NCBI GenBank assembly: GCA_012295275.1
Contig: CM022666.1
Location: forward strand, 4,684,887 to 4,748,886
DNA length: 64,000 bases
Reading direction: 5' to 3'
Origin: Chrysomallon squamiferum
Lineage: Eukaryota > Mollusca > Gastropoda > Neomphalida > Peltospiridae
Shown here piece by piece: positions 50,696-61,760 of this stretch. How positions within the stretch are numbered: the first letter of the stretch is position 1; every line of letters begins with the position of its first letter. The notes under the pieces were generated by a model. That model ran no database searches. It saw nothing but the letters and a program-made list of their open reading frames with translations, and was not told the origin of the DNA. The position numbers and the translations under genes are program-made.

Positions 50696-51260
50696 TGGGG
50701 CTCTCGTCCGGGATTTTTCCAAATAATTAATTTTGGGGTTCGTTTTCTAAAATTCTTATGGAATTATTTCTTTAGATGTATTGAGTATTTTCTCAGTTTA
50801 ATGACAGCTAATTTATGTGTATATCCACTTGAGAAAATACAACACAACAAAATAATAACGATATTAAAATAAATAAGTCAAAACTGAGAAATTATTATGG
50901 ATTAAGATACATTGAACAATCCTAGTGTAACGTTTATCAAAAGAGCCAAGAGGGCTGAGTTATTAGAATTGCAAATATTCATAACAAACATTTCAACTGC
51001 CCAGTCAAACAAGATAGAGCAAACCAGAGAAATTTTAACAGAGGCTTTGTTTGGCGATTCTGTAGATAACTAGAGTAGGGGGAGTAACTCCGAGTGTGGC
51101 AGAATCAGTGCAATTAGAGGAAGGGAAATTAGCCTTCCAACATGCATTAGAGCTTAAGAAACTAGAGTATGAAAGTGACAGAGAAAAGAGAAAAGAAAAC
51201 GAAAGAGAGAGACAGAGAGAGAAACAGAGAGAGACAGAGAGAGAGAGAGAGAAGACTTAA
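50696..51260 (+). mobile_element. Retrotransposon leader and gag start, truncated
   Basis: Primer-site-like sequence, leader, then a gag opening (RAKRAELLELQIFITNIST) that meets a stop near 51,071. A second in-frame piece resumes with MAESVQLEEGKLAFQHALEL at about 51,100 and ends in (GA)n at 51,200-51,256. Confidence 0.65.
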
Positions 51261-51499
51261 GAAACAGAAAGAGAGAGTGGTATAATAAGGAACATTCGTC
51301 TTTATTTTTACATGTGTATCTAAGGCGTACATGAACATTAACGACCTAGTTCATTCTAAATATTTTTACCCTGTATCCCTCTGTGTAAATCTGCTTTCAG
51401 TCCCACAAACTCTTTATTTCGAATTCATTGTGCTGAAACATATTTATTAATTTAAACGTGATTATTATGGACGAGTTTCAAAGTCGTTATCAAAATTCT

Positions 51500-51545
51500 T
51501 TTTAGAAACCGAGTGAAAGTCAGACAAAAGCCGAGAAAAGTGTTA
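51500..51545 (+). pseudogene. TNF ligand exon 2 remnant
   Basis: Acceptor TTCTTTTTAG and codons KPSESQTKAEKS-type at 51,506-51,542; the donor GG|TAAG is changed to GT|TACG. Inverted counterpart of 11,670-11,726. Confidence 0.65.
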
Positions 51546-51695
51546 CGTTAACACAGACACATACACAAACACAAATATAAACATACACGCACACATACAC
51601 ATTTATTCTATACATAGACACAAACACAGACAGACAAAGAAAAACACAGAAACACACATGGATGACTACACTTATTTATTCCGATTACGTGTAAG

Positions 51696-51893
51696 ATGAC
51701 AAATCCGGGCTGGAACTTTCCACTGTGTGATACACAGACTACATGTTCTCCTTTTGTTGTTTATGGTTTAGTTGACACAGGAATAGAAGTTACACTGTAC
51801 TCTTTATTTAACAATAACGACAAAAGCAGTCGTAATAATAATAACATACACAACAACTATTACTATTATAGCAATAACAACTGTTATATGTAA
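51696..51893 (+). other. Family A exon-like block, copy A6
   Basis: MTNPGWNFPLCDTQTTCSPF, then VVYGLVDTGIEVTLYSLFN, differing from A2 by one residue in this core. No family C or B block follows, unlike A5. Confidence 0.4.
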
Positions 51894-52289
51894 TTTATTT
51901 ACGAACACTACGCATAAACTATACATTTAATAGCTTTGCTCATTTTATTACGTTAACTACAAAATATATAGCAAATAATTAAATACATAAGAAGAAAAAA
52001 AAACATTAACCAATAAATTCAAATAAAGCAGACGACACTTCCTCTTAGCCAGTCAAAAATAAATGCGTGAACAGGTAGACAATACAATACGATCTTTTCA
52101 AAAGTCGCAAAATCAACGACGCCTGTCAGAAAGCGTGCCCGACAACAGGTTGTTCTGATTAGCAAGTTAATTTTTTTCATCATTTAGGTATGTAAAATGT
52201 TTTACTTATTTCATAGGTGATATATATATATATTTATATAAAATTATAATTTCACTTAGAATTTCACTATTTCATTTGTATAATATTAT

Positions 52290-53029
52290 GTGATATTACA
52301 CCAACTTGAAAAAAATGAATATCGCGGTTAAGAAAGTCACGGAATTCAAATTTGTTACTTCAATCAGAGCTCCGCTCCTTTTATTTTTAAACGATGAATT
52401 CAGATTGCTTAACTTTAATTGTCACTTCAAATGACATCCGCTCTTTTATATTTAAGCTATGGAATTGAACTTGCGTAACTTTTATTATTACTACAATCAC
52501 ATCCGCTCCTTTTATTGTTTCCGCTAAGTTTTCAACTCCATGGCGTTTTTAAAACTACTGTTGACGTGTCAGAAAGCGTGCCTGTCGTAGACAACAGCTC
52601 GCTCTGATCAGCACGTTAATTTTATTCAAGGTTCCAGGTTCAAAGGTAATAAAGAGAAACGTAAGCGAAGAAAACAGTCAAGACGAAATATCAGTCAGGC
52701 GGGGAAACCAATATTTTGTCTTCATTCCCCGTATGACCGTACTCGTATCATTAATAAAAATTACTTAAACGTATGTTTTATGATTGTTTAATGTATTATT
52801 ATCAAGTCACCTGTATATCATAATGAAATAATTAACGTGAACCGTAACTACTGTTGTGTTTATTTCTCTAGTGAGTAGATAGACTTATTGATTTATATAG
52901 ATTGCTGTCAATTTAGTATTTATATTCTTTGTTAGGTGGCCAGTAAAACACATTGTTACCCTAGACTGAGTCATAATAAAACATACAAGGTGTTTAAAGA
53001 TGTGAGCCACGTGACAGGAACATAAAAGT
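52290..53029 (+). mobile_element. LTR-like block 5 (5' LTR of the gag-bearing element)
   Basis: Mirror of 10,296-11,040. Contains three ATCCGCTC(C/T)TTTTAT boxes, GTCAGGCGGGGAAACCAATA, and ends at the primer-site-like sequence 53,030-53,048, followed by the leader and gag. Confidence 0.7.
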
Positions 53030-53244
53030 TGGGGCTCTCGTCCGGGATTTTTCAAATAATTAATTTGGGGGCTCGTTTTCTAAAATCCTTATGGAAATAT
53101 TTATTTAGATGTATTGAGTATTTTCTCAGTTTAATGACAGCTAATTTATGTTTAAATCCACGTGAGAAAACACAACACAACAAAATAATAACGATATTAA
53201 AATAAATAAGTCAAAACGGAGAAATTATTATGGATTAAGATACA

Positions 53245-54352
53245 TTGAACAATCCTAGTGTAACGTTTATCAAAAGAGCCAAGAGGGCTGAGCTACTAGA
53301 ATTGCAAATATTCATAACAAACATTTCAACTGCCCAGTCAAACAAGACAGAGCAAACCAGAGAAATTTTAACAGAGGCTTTGTTTGGCGATTGTGTAGAT
53401 AACGAGAGTAGGGGGAGTAACTCCGAGTATGGCAGAATCAGTGCAATTAAAGGAAGGGAAATTAACCTTCCAACAAGCATTAGAGTTTAAGAAGCTAGAG
53501 TATGAGAGATAGAGAGAGTATGAGAAAGAGAGAGAGAGAAGACAGATAAAGAGAGAGAATTTAAGATAATTAAATTGAAATGGGAGGAGATAATTCAAGT
53601 GAGAATGGATTGAATAGTTTTAGAATTAATGATTGTTACAGGTCAGTTCCTCATTTTGATGAGAATGATACTGAAATTTTCTTTCAACAGTTCGAAAGAG
53701 TGGCCTTGAAATTAAAATGGCCAGAACAGTTTTGGCATTTGTTAGTTCAGAGAAAGTTAAAAGGAAAAGCTGCTCTAGCCTAAAATGCTTTAGATAATAC
53801 TCAGGTTAGAAATTCTGAGGTGTTGAAATCAGCAGTGCTGACAGCGTATCAGGTGACTAGCGAGGCATATCGCCAGTGTTTTTGGAAATTAAAAAAATTA
53901 GATTCAGAAACGCAATTTGATTTTGTGTCCAGTAAATAGAATGTTTTTGATAAATGGACTAAATCAAGCAACATTGGGAAGGATTATGCCAAATTACGTG
54001 AATTAAATGTTTTGGAATAAGTGAAGAATTGTTTACCGGTAAATGTTCGGTTACATTTGGCAGATCAGGGCATAGAAAGTCTACAAGCTGCTGCTGTAGC
54101 TGCTGTTAATTACGTTCTCGTCCACAAGTTACAGAGTTGTGAGTCAAGTTCTTCTAAGAATTTTGATGGTAATCGGGAAAGGTTTTCTGGTAGAACTTCA
54201 TCAGTTAGGCAGCATAATTATAATAGGTCAGCCATGCAAGTAAAGAGTAATCTGTCGGCTGAGACAACGCCCTTTCAACCACGTTCTTCATATTGCAAAA
54301 TGAATAACCAAGACAAAATAAGAATCTGCACAGAGGGTAGATTAAAACGTTA
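53245..54352 (+). pseudogene. Ty3-type retrotransposon gag, decayed
   Basis: Opening NNPSVTFIKRAKRAELLELQ from about 53,248, frameshift to MAESVQLKEGKLTFQQALEF, then a capsid-like region from 53,580 (VPHFDENDTEIFFQQFERVA, LKWPEQFWHLLVQRKLKGKA) with in-frame stops at about 53,781, 53,936 and 54,018, and a final open piece to 54,352. FDEN, FEKVA-like and LKWP motifs are typical of Ty3/gypsy Gag of animals. No protease or reverse transcriptase follows; LINE sequence begins by 54,800. Confidence 0.8.
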
Positions 54353-54820
54353 AAATTTTAGATATAATAAATGTTACTGACAGAGGTTAATTGCACATTA
54401 CACCCTATCAAAATAAGAACAGACATTTGCTTACCATACTCGTCTGTATCAATCAGCTGTTCAACTAATCAATCTGTAAGTCAGTTATTTCGTTTAATTG
54501 TTGGTTTTTGTTTTGTAAAGGGGGAGTTTGCTTGTTGTGTTTAATTGTAATTGCTTTAAAACAAAATCTCAAACTTACATCTCCTTGAGTTTAAAGTTTG
54601 TATTTTGTGTTCACAATGTAAGTTGTTACTGCAGCGAGAACTAGCTCTCTATATTTCATGCTAAGATGTTTTGAAGTGTGAACTCAATTTTTGGTTCAAC
54701 CAATGTCTTGCGTAAGGTTTGTCGTTCCTTGGCATGGCAAAAATTGGACAGTGAAGTAAGTAGTGTTTCATGGTTTCAGAAAGATCACAGCTGCAGTTGG
54801 GTGATGTGGTGCTTTTACAT
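54353..54820. other. Unassigned spacer between gag and LINE
   Basis: Probably the rest of the truncated LTR element followed by the 3' flank of the minus-strand LINE. No coding sequence recognised. Confidence 0.4.
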
Positions 54821-54821
54821 T

Positions 54822-56084
54822 TTAATCTGATTCCGTTTCGATTGGTCGTGTAGCCGATTGTGAGACTGGTAAGATTGTTGTTGTGCAGTTTGTTGGTAAA
54901 TGTGTTCCATAATGTATGTCAGTGCAGATGTCTTTGCCTTTGAAACTGAGTGACTGTTTGGCATAATGGTCGGCAAGTTCGTTGCAAACCGATGATGCCG
55001 ACGTGCGATGATGCCGGAGCCACTCGATGATTAATTTTTTGTTGTTGTGTTGTATGTCCTCGTGTAGATGTTGTAATCTGCTGAGTAGGTCTGGTCTGCT
55101 GGAATGTACGGATTCTTTGGAGGTGACGGATTTTAGTCTGTCCGAGAGTATCACTATGTGTTTGTTGTTGTTGTGCTTCATCCACTCCATGGCTCTGATG
55201 ATGGCGACCAATTCGGCCGTTTATACCGAAAGGTGATGTTTGATACGGTCGAATTGTATGCATGTGGGTTTGTTTGTGTGATCTACGGCTACGAAGGCGA
55301 ATCCTACTCTCCCGTTGTCTGGGTTTTTGGATCCGTCCGTTTAGATGTACGTGTGTTTGTAGTGGTCGTTTGCTGCTCCTAGAAATATGGCTTTTTTTGA
55401 AGGGTGGGAACACTGTTTTGTCTGTTTCTGTTTTGATCAGGAAAGCTGTGTCTATTGCTGGTTTTGTTTCTTTGTGGTATGCCGGCAGTGGCATTTTCCC
55501 TATTCCAGTTTCCCTTTCGATTTCACTGGCTTTTGTCGGGAAATTCGATAGTAGTAGACTATGTGATTTAAAGGTTTGCCCTATTCTTTGTTGGTCGGGA
55601 ACCAGATCCTTGACGGGATGGTCTGTGCTGAGGGCGTGTATTTTCAGGTGGTATTTTAGTAGCTGCAGTTTTCTTCTGTATTTCAGTGGTTGGATTGTGT
55701 ATTCCAACAGGAGGCTGTCGGATGGTGTTGTGTTTGGCAGGTGGCCGATCACTCTGATGGCGCTGGATTGAATTACCTCTAGTTTTTTTAAAGAGTGTTC
55801 GGGAGCATTCCAGTAAGCCGTGGCTCCGTAGTCGAACTTGGAGAAAATACACGCTTTGTGTATCAAAATTAGCCTTGACTCATTTGCTCCCAAACTGGTT
55901 CCGAAAATTAGTTTTAGAAGATTGATTTCTTTTTTTGGTTTGTATTATGACGTTGTTGTCGATGTTTAGTGTGATTTTGTTGTTGTCTGTTTTTTTTGTT
56001 GAAATGAGGCATGGAGAAATCTTTATACCCCGTTTCAACGCCCAGTCGTTTACGTTGTTTAGGTCTTTATTTCTGTATTGCTGC
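54822..56084 (-). pseudogene. I-like LINE, reverse transcriptase C-terminus and RNase H
   Basis: Minus-strand reading from the thumb region (SLGANESRLILIHKACIFSK, FDYGATAYWN) through a connection to an RNase H domain (HIVILSDRLKSV around 55,140; CNELADHYAKQSLSF around 54,970). Several frameshifts separate the pieces. RNase H downstream of the reverse transcriptase is characteristic of I-group elements. It ends near 54,822 without an obvious tail. Confidence 0.8.
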
Positions 56085-56240
56085 TTGACACAGACCGCAT
56101 CTAAAGGAAAATGAAGTCAATTCGTCCTGTTATTGCCATTTCTTTTATAGTACTAAACTTGATACCCATCAGTTTCATAAATGCATTAAATGCAACAACA
56201 ACAAGAACAACAAAAAGTTGTATGTAGAAATAGATAAATT
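56085..56240 (+). pseudogene. TNF ligand exon 1 fragment lodged in a LINE
   Basis: Plus strand. The segment starts with 5' flank shared with the 15.9-kb copy (CACAGACCGCATCTAAAGGA), ATG at 56,111, MKSIRPVIAISFIVLNLIPI, then SFINALNATTT and TAG. Reverse of the LINE around it; LINE sequence (CCATTTCAACGCCCAATTGT against CCGTTTCAACGCCCAGTCGT) is present on both sides, overlapping by about 60 bp. Confidence 0.75.
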
Positions 56241-57990
56241 CTTTATGCCCCATTTCAACGCCCAATTGTTTACGTTGTTTAGGTCTTTTTGTATTTGTTT
56301 CTGTATTGCTGCGGTCGATCTGCCTGCACACCAAAAAGCGCAGTCGTCTGCAAAGAATGATGTGTTTATTGGTTCGGTTGGTGGACTTTTTGGCGTTCTC
56401 TTGTTTGTGGAGTTCTGTGACGATGTCATTGATGTAGATGTTGAAGAGTGTTGGCGAGATCACGGATCCTTGTGGGATGCCGTTGTCGATTTGTCGTTTT
56501 CTCGGACGTTTGACCGTTCACTTTGACTGCTATGGATCTGTTATTAATGACGTCTTTAATGAAGTTGAACATATTGCCTTTGATGTTGTTGTTGATTAAT
56601 TTGACAAGCAGTCCTTCTCTCCATACCATGTCGAAAGGCATTTTCGATATTTACAAATATTGCGATGACTTTTTTCGATTTCCTAAAAGATTGGTTGATT
56701 GATGTTTGCAGGCGCGTGATCTTGTCGTTTGTGCTGTGTTTCTTCCTGAAGCCGCTTTGATATTTGCTGATTAAATTGTTGTCGTTTAGATGCTGGTTCA
56801 GGCGTGTGTTGTTCATCGTTTCCAGTGTTTTGCACGTGTGTGACGTCAGCGTGATCGGTCTGTAGCTGTTGGGTAGTGAGTGATCTTTGTGTGGTTTGGG
56901 CAAGCTGAAACATTCGGCGTGTTTCCAGTTTGTTGGAATCTTGCCTGTGGTCCATATTGTGTTGTAGAGGTCAGTAAGATGAGTAGTGTTTCATCTGTAG
57001 GTGTTGTAGTATTGTGTAGCTTATTTTATCTGGCCCCGTGGCTGTACTTTTCTTGTTTTTGAGGGCATGTTTTAATTCGTTGATGTTGAAGAGTTGATTG
57101 TATTTCATGTGTTCTGTGTCTGCGGAATATTCTGTCTTTCTTGTTTCTGAATTTGTTTCTATCTTTGCATTTCTTTCCTATGCGTTCCGTCCACCAGGGA
57201 GTGGATATTTTGCCGGTGCATTGTCTGGTTTTGGGTATGAATTTGTTTGCAATAGAGTGTATAGTGTTGGTGAGTGATTTGCATCCTTTGGTGGATTGGC
57301 TACCACTGATGTCGCTAGTGTATGTGTGTGTTCCGTCGTTCAGACAGACCAGCTGGTTTTGCTCTAGAATGTCTGTCGGGGCACCCCATAAGGTATTGTG
57401 ACAGTTGAAATCGCCCACTATAATGAGCTTGTTGCTTGTTGTTATCATTTTGTTGAAGTCGTGGGTTTCGATGCTGTGTAGTGCCGAGTGGGTGGGCTGT
57501 ATATGTTAATTGTGTCGATGTTTTGATTGTTGTTGTGTACTGTGATGCTTAATATCTCTATCTTGGCGTGGATTTTGCCTTGCTTTAGCTTGGTGTGTGG
57601 AATTTCTTGCTTGACGAGTGTCATGATGTCTCCCCGGGTGCTGTTGAATCTGTTAACGTAGTGACTTTGATACCCGGGAACCTTAAACGTTTTTGTTGTT
57701 TTGTTGTTTTTCTTGTAATGTCCTAGCCTGGTGTGTTTCGAGTGGAGATCAGGAAGTGTACGAGTTTGTCTCTGTGGCCTGCTGAGTGGAGGCCTTTAGT
57801 GTTCCACTGAAGAAAGGAGAGGCCTGTGTTCTTGTGTGCTTGTTGTGAAGAGTGTGCAAATGGTTGGTACTGTTTGGTGTATTTTTGTTCACTGTTTGTA
57901 GGATTTCTCTTGTATGTGTGTAATTTAAGTCTTTTGTCGTCTGTGGAGATCGTGAAACCCAAGCCGTCTTCGATTATTTGAGCTACCGTG
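56226..57990 (-). pseudogene. I-like LINE, endonuclease and reverse transcriptase
   Basis: From high to low coordinate: endonuclease opening (LSFLQWNTKGLHSAGHRDKL near 57,800), GDFNCHNTLWGAP near 57,400 (the endonuclease GDFN motif), the RT start (DHSLPNSYRPITLTSHTCKT near 56,870), NLISKYQSGFRKKHST, and the catalytic SFFADDCAFW near 56,350. Frameshifts and stops interrupt it. Joined at 56,085-56,240 to a second LINE piece by a TNF fragment. Confidence 0.82.
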
Positions 57991-58549
57991 TGGTCCATCC
58001 GCTCTTTTATATTTAAGCTATGGAATTCAAATTGCGTAACTTTAATTATTACTACAATCACATCCGCTCCTTTTATTGTTTCCGCTAAATTTTCAACTCC
58101 ATGGCGTTGTCATAAAAAAAGCTGCATTTTGGTAATTAAAGAAAGAAGAAAGCGAGAGCGAAGGAAACGGTCAATACGAAAGTTCAGTCAGGCGGGGAAA
58201 CCAATGTTTTTGAATGACATTCTCTTTACGGACTTTCTCTCTGTCTCTCTGTCTCTCTCTGTCCATCTCTGTCTCTCTCCCTGTCTCTGTCTCTGTCTCT
58301 CTCTCTGACTGTCTCTCTGTCTCTCTCTGTTTCTCTCTCTGTCTCTCACTGTCTGTCTCTCTCTGTCTCTCACTCTCTGTCTCTCACTGTCTGTCTCTCT
58401 CTCTCTCTGTCTTCTGCTCTGATCAGCACGTTAACCGTTTACTTTTACCATCACCAGAACCATCAGAACAAGCAGCGAAGGAAAAGGCCAAACGAAAGTT
58501 CAGTCAGGCAGGGAAACCAATGTTTTTGAATGACATTGTCTGTACGGAC

Positions 58550-58580
<31 letters not shown>

Positions 58581-59758
58581 GTCTCTGTTTCTCTCTGTCT
58601 CTATCTGTCTCTGTCTCTCTCTGTCTCTGTCTCTGTCTGTCTCTTTCTGTCTGTGTCTCTCTCTGTGTCTCTGTCTGTCTATCTCTCTGTCTGTCTCTCT
58701 GTCTCTCTCTCTGTTTCTCTCTCTGTCTCTCACTGTCTGTCTGTCTCTCTGTCTCTCACTGTCTGTCTCTCTCTCTGTTTTCTGCTCTGATCAGCACGTT
58801 AACCGTTTACTATTACCATCACCAGTACCATCAGTAATCAAACAGCGAAGGAAAAGGCCAAACGAAAGTTCAGTCAGGCAGGGAAACCAATGTTTTTGAA
58901 TGACATTGTCTTTACGGACTCTCTCTCTGTCTCTGTCTGTCTCTGTCTCTCTCTGTCTCTCTCTGTCTCCCTCTATCTGTCTCTGTCTCTCTCTGTCTGT
59001 GTGTCTCTCTCTCTCTCTGTGTCTCTGTCTGTCTATCTCTGTCTTTGTCTCTCTCTATCTCTCTGTCTGTCTGTCTCTCTGTTTCTCTCTCTGTCTCTCA
59101 CAGTCTGTCTCTTTCTGTCTGTGTCTCTCTCTCTGTGTCTCTGTCTGTCTATCTCTCTGTCTCTCTCTCTGTTTCTCTCTCTGTCTCTCACTGTCTGTCT
59201 CTCTCTCTCTGTGTTCTGCTCTGATCAGCACGTTAACCGTTTACTATTACCATCACCAGTACCATCAGTAATCAAGCAGCGAAGGAAAAGGCCAAACGAA
59301 AGTTCAGTCAGGCGGGGAAACCAATGTTTTTGAATGACATTGTCTGTACGGACTATCTCTCTGTCTCTCTGTCTCTCTCTGTCCATCTCTGTCTCTCTGT
59401 CTGTCTCTGTCTATCTCTCTGTCTCTCTGTCTCTCTCTGTCCATCTCTGTCTCTCTGTCTGTCTCTGTCTATCTATCTTTGTCTCTGTCTCTCTATCTCT
59501 CTGTCTGTCTCTCTGTCTCTCTCTATTTCTCTCGTTGTCTCTCACTGTCTGTCTCTCTCTGTCTCTCACTGTCTGTCTCTCTCTGTCTCTCACTGTCTGT
59601 CTCTCTCTCTCTGTGTGTCTTCTGCTCTGATCAGCATGTTAACCGTTTACTATTACCATTACCAGTACCATCAGTAATCAAGCAGCGAAGGAAAAGGCCA
59701 AACGAAAGTTCAGTCAGGCAGGGAAACAATGTTTTTGAATGACATTGTCTTTACGGAC

Positions 59759-59789
<31 letters not shown>

Positions 59790-60350
59790 GTCTCTGTCTG
59801 TCTCCCTCTGTCTCTGTCTCTCTCTGTCTGTGTCTCTCTCTCTGTGTCTCTGTCTGTCTATCTCTGTCTTTGTCTCTCTCTATCTCTCTGTCTGTCTCTC
59901 TGTCTCTCTCTCTGTTTCTCTCTCTGTCTCTCACTGTCTGTCTCTCTCTCTGTGCCTTCTGCTCTGATCAGCACGTTAACCGTTTACTATTACCATCACC
60001 AGTACCATCAGTAATCAAGCAGCGAAGGAAAAGGCCAAACGAAAGTTCAGTCAGGCGGGGAAACCAATGTTTTTGAATGACATTGTCTTTACGGACTCTC
60101 TCTCTGTCTCTGTCTGTCTCTGTCTCTCTCTGTCTATCTGTCTCTCTCTGTCACTCTCTCCCTGTCTCTCTCTGTCTCTGTCTGTATCCCTCTATTTGTC
60201 TCTGTTTCTCTGTCTGTGTCTCTCTCTGTTTCTCTCTGATTGTCTCTCTTTCTCTGTCTCTCTCTCTGTCTCTGTGTCTCTCTCTTTCGTTTTCTTTTCT
60301 TTTTTTTCTCTGTCACTTTCATACTCTAGTTTCTTAAGCTCTAATGTTTG
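57990..60350 (+). repeat. LTR-derived tandem array with CTCTGT tracts
   Basis: Six units of about 315-435 bp, each with GTTCAGTCAGGCGGGGAAAC, CAATGTTTTTGAATGACATT, a TTTACGGACT junction, a variable CTCTGT/CTCT array and TCTGCTCTGATCAGCACGTT. ATTG motifs recur at about 58,204, 58,519, 58,890, 59,324, 59,729 and 60,067. The constant parts come from the LTR block (compare 52,600-52,710). It starts with LTR boxes at 57,990-58,130 and ends in an inverted gag fragment (MAESVQLEEGKLTFQQTLEL, minus strand, 60,395-60,300). Serine-rich ORFs here are artefacts. Confidence 0.88.
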
Positions 60351-60389
60351 TTGGAAAGTTAATTTCCCTTCCTCTAATTGCACTGATTC

Positions 60390-61760
60390 TGCCAATGAAG
60401 TTGAACATGTTGCCTTTGATGTTGTTGTTGATTAGTTTGACAAGCAGTCCTTCCCTCCATACTATGCTTTTTCCGGCCTTTTTCAATGTCTAGGAATACT
60501 GCGATGACTTTTTTTCGATTTCCTAAAAGATTGGTTGATTGATGTTTGCAGGCTCATGATCTGGTCGTTTGTGCTGTGTTCCTTCTGAAGGCGCTTTGAT
60601 ATTTGCTGATTAAATTGTTGTCGTTTAGATGCTGTTTCAGGCGTGTTTTGTTCATCGTTTCCAGTGTTTTGCACGTGTGTGACGTCAGCGTGATCGGTCT
60701 GTAGCTGTTGGGTAGTGAGTGATCTTTGTGTGGTTTGGGCAAGCTGAAACATTCGGCGTGTTTCCAGTTTGTTGGAATCTTGCCTGTGGTCCATATTGTG
60801 TTCTAGAGATCGAGTACGATTAGTAGTGTTTCGTCTGGTAGGTGTTGTAGTATTGTGTAGCTTATTTTATCTGGCCCCGTGGCTGTACTTTTCTTGTTTT
60901 TGAGGGCATGTTTTAATTCGCTGATGTTGAAGAGTTGATTGTATTTCATGTGTTCTGTGTCTGTGGAATGTTCGTCGATTGTCAGTTTTTATTGTGTGGG
61001 TTTTTTGCCATGGATGTTTTTCAGAGTGGCCAACATGTCTTTGACTGATGTTTTGTAGTCTATGTTGTTGCAGAAATGTTCCCAGTGTTTTTGTTTGGCG
61101 GTGTGAAACTTCTTTTTAGCTATTTTGTATTATTCATGTGTAGAATGTCTGTCGGGACACCCCATAAGGCGTTGTGACAGTTGAAATCGCCCACTATAAT
61201 GAGCTTGTTGCTTGTTGTTATCATTTTGTTGAAGTCGTGGGTTTCGATGCTGTGTAGTGCCGAGTGGGTGGGCTGTATATGTTAATTGTGTCGATGTTTT
61301 GATTGTTGTTGTGTACTGTGATGCTTAATATCTCTATCTTGGCGTGGACTTTGCCTTGGTTCAGCTTGGTGTGTGAATGTCTTGTTTGACGAGTGTCATT
61401 ATGCCTCCCCGGGTGTTGTTGAATCTGTTATCGTAGTGACTTGATAAACGTTTTTGTTGTTTTGTTGTTTTTGTTGTAGTGTCCTAGCCATGTTTCTTGT
61501 ATGCATATTACGTATGGTTTGTTTTCAGTGGAGGCCAGGAAGTGTACGAGTTTGTCAGGGAACGGCACTGACCTCAATTTCTGTGGTGATTTTCAACGCA
61601 GAAAGTGCATGTCAGCGATTTGGGGGTTGTATCTGCGGGTACACTTGTTTGTGGTGTGGCCGCATTTCTGTCAGTTGGTATCTGTAACCATCAGTGCTGA
61701 TAGTTGTGGTGTTAGGTTTGGTGCTGAATGTTAGTTTGGTCCAGTACCCCAACTAATTTA
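60390..61760 (-). pseudogene. I-like LINE, second partial copy
   Basis: Nearly the same sequence as 56,600-57,600: RT start (DHSLPNSYRPITLTSHTCKT near 60,710), endonuclease remains to 61,560, and the end of ORF1 with a zinc knuckle remnant (KCGHTTNKCTRRYNPQIADM near 61,640) in which the first two Cys positions have become Asp and a stop codon. Truncated on its 3' side in the reverse transcriptase. Confidence 0.78.

Noticed and set aside
55027-55771. Plus-strand ORFs in the LINE region (for example 169 codons at 55,262)
   Set aside because: Antisense shadows of the minus-strand reverse transcriptase and RNase H.
58188-60076. Long Ser/Leu-rich and Arg/Glu-rich ORFs
   Set aside because: Both strands are open at once because of the CTCTGT arrays; no independent coding signal.
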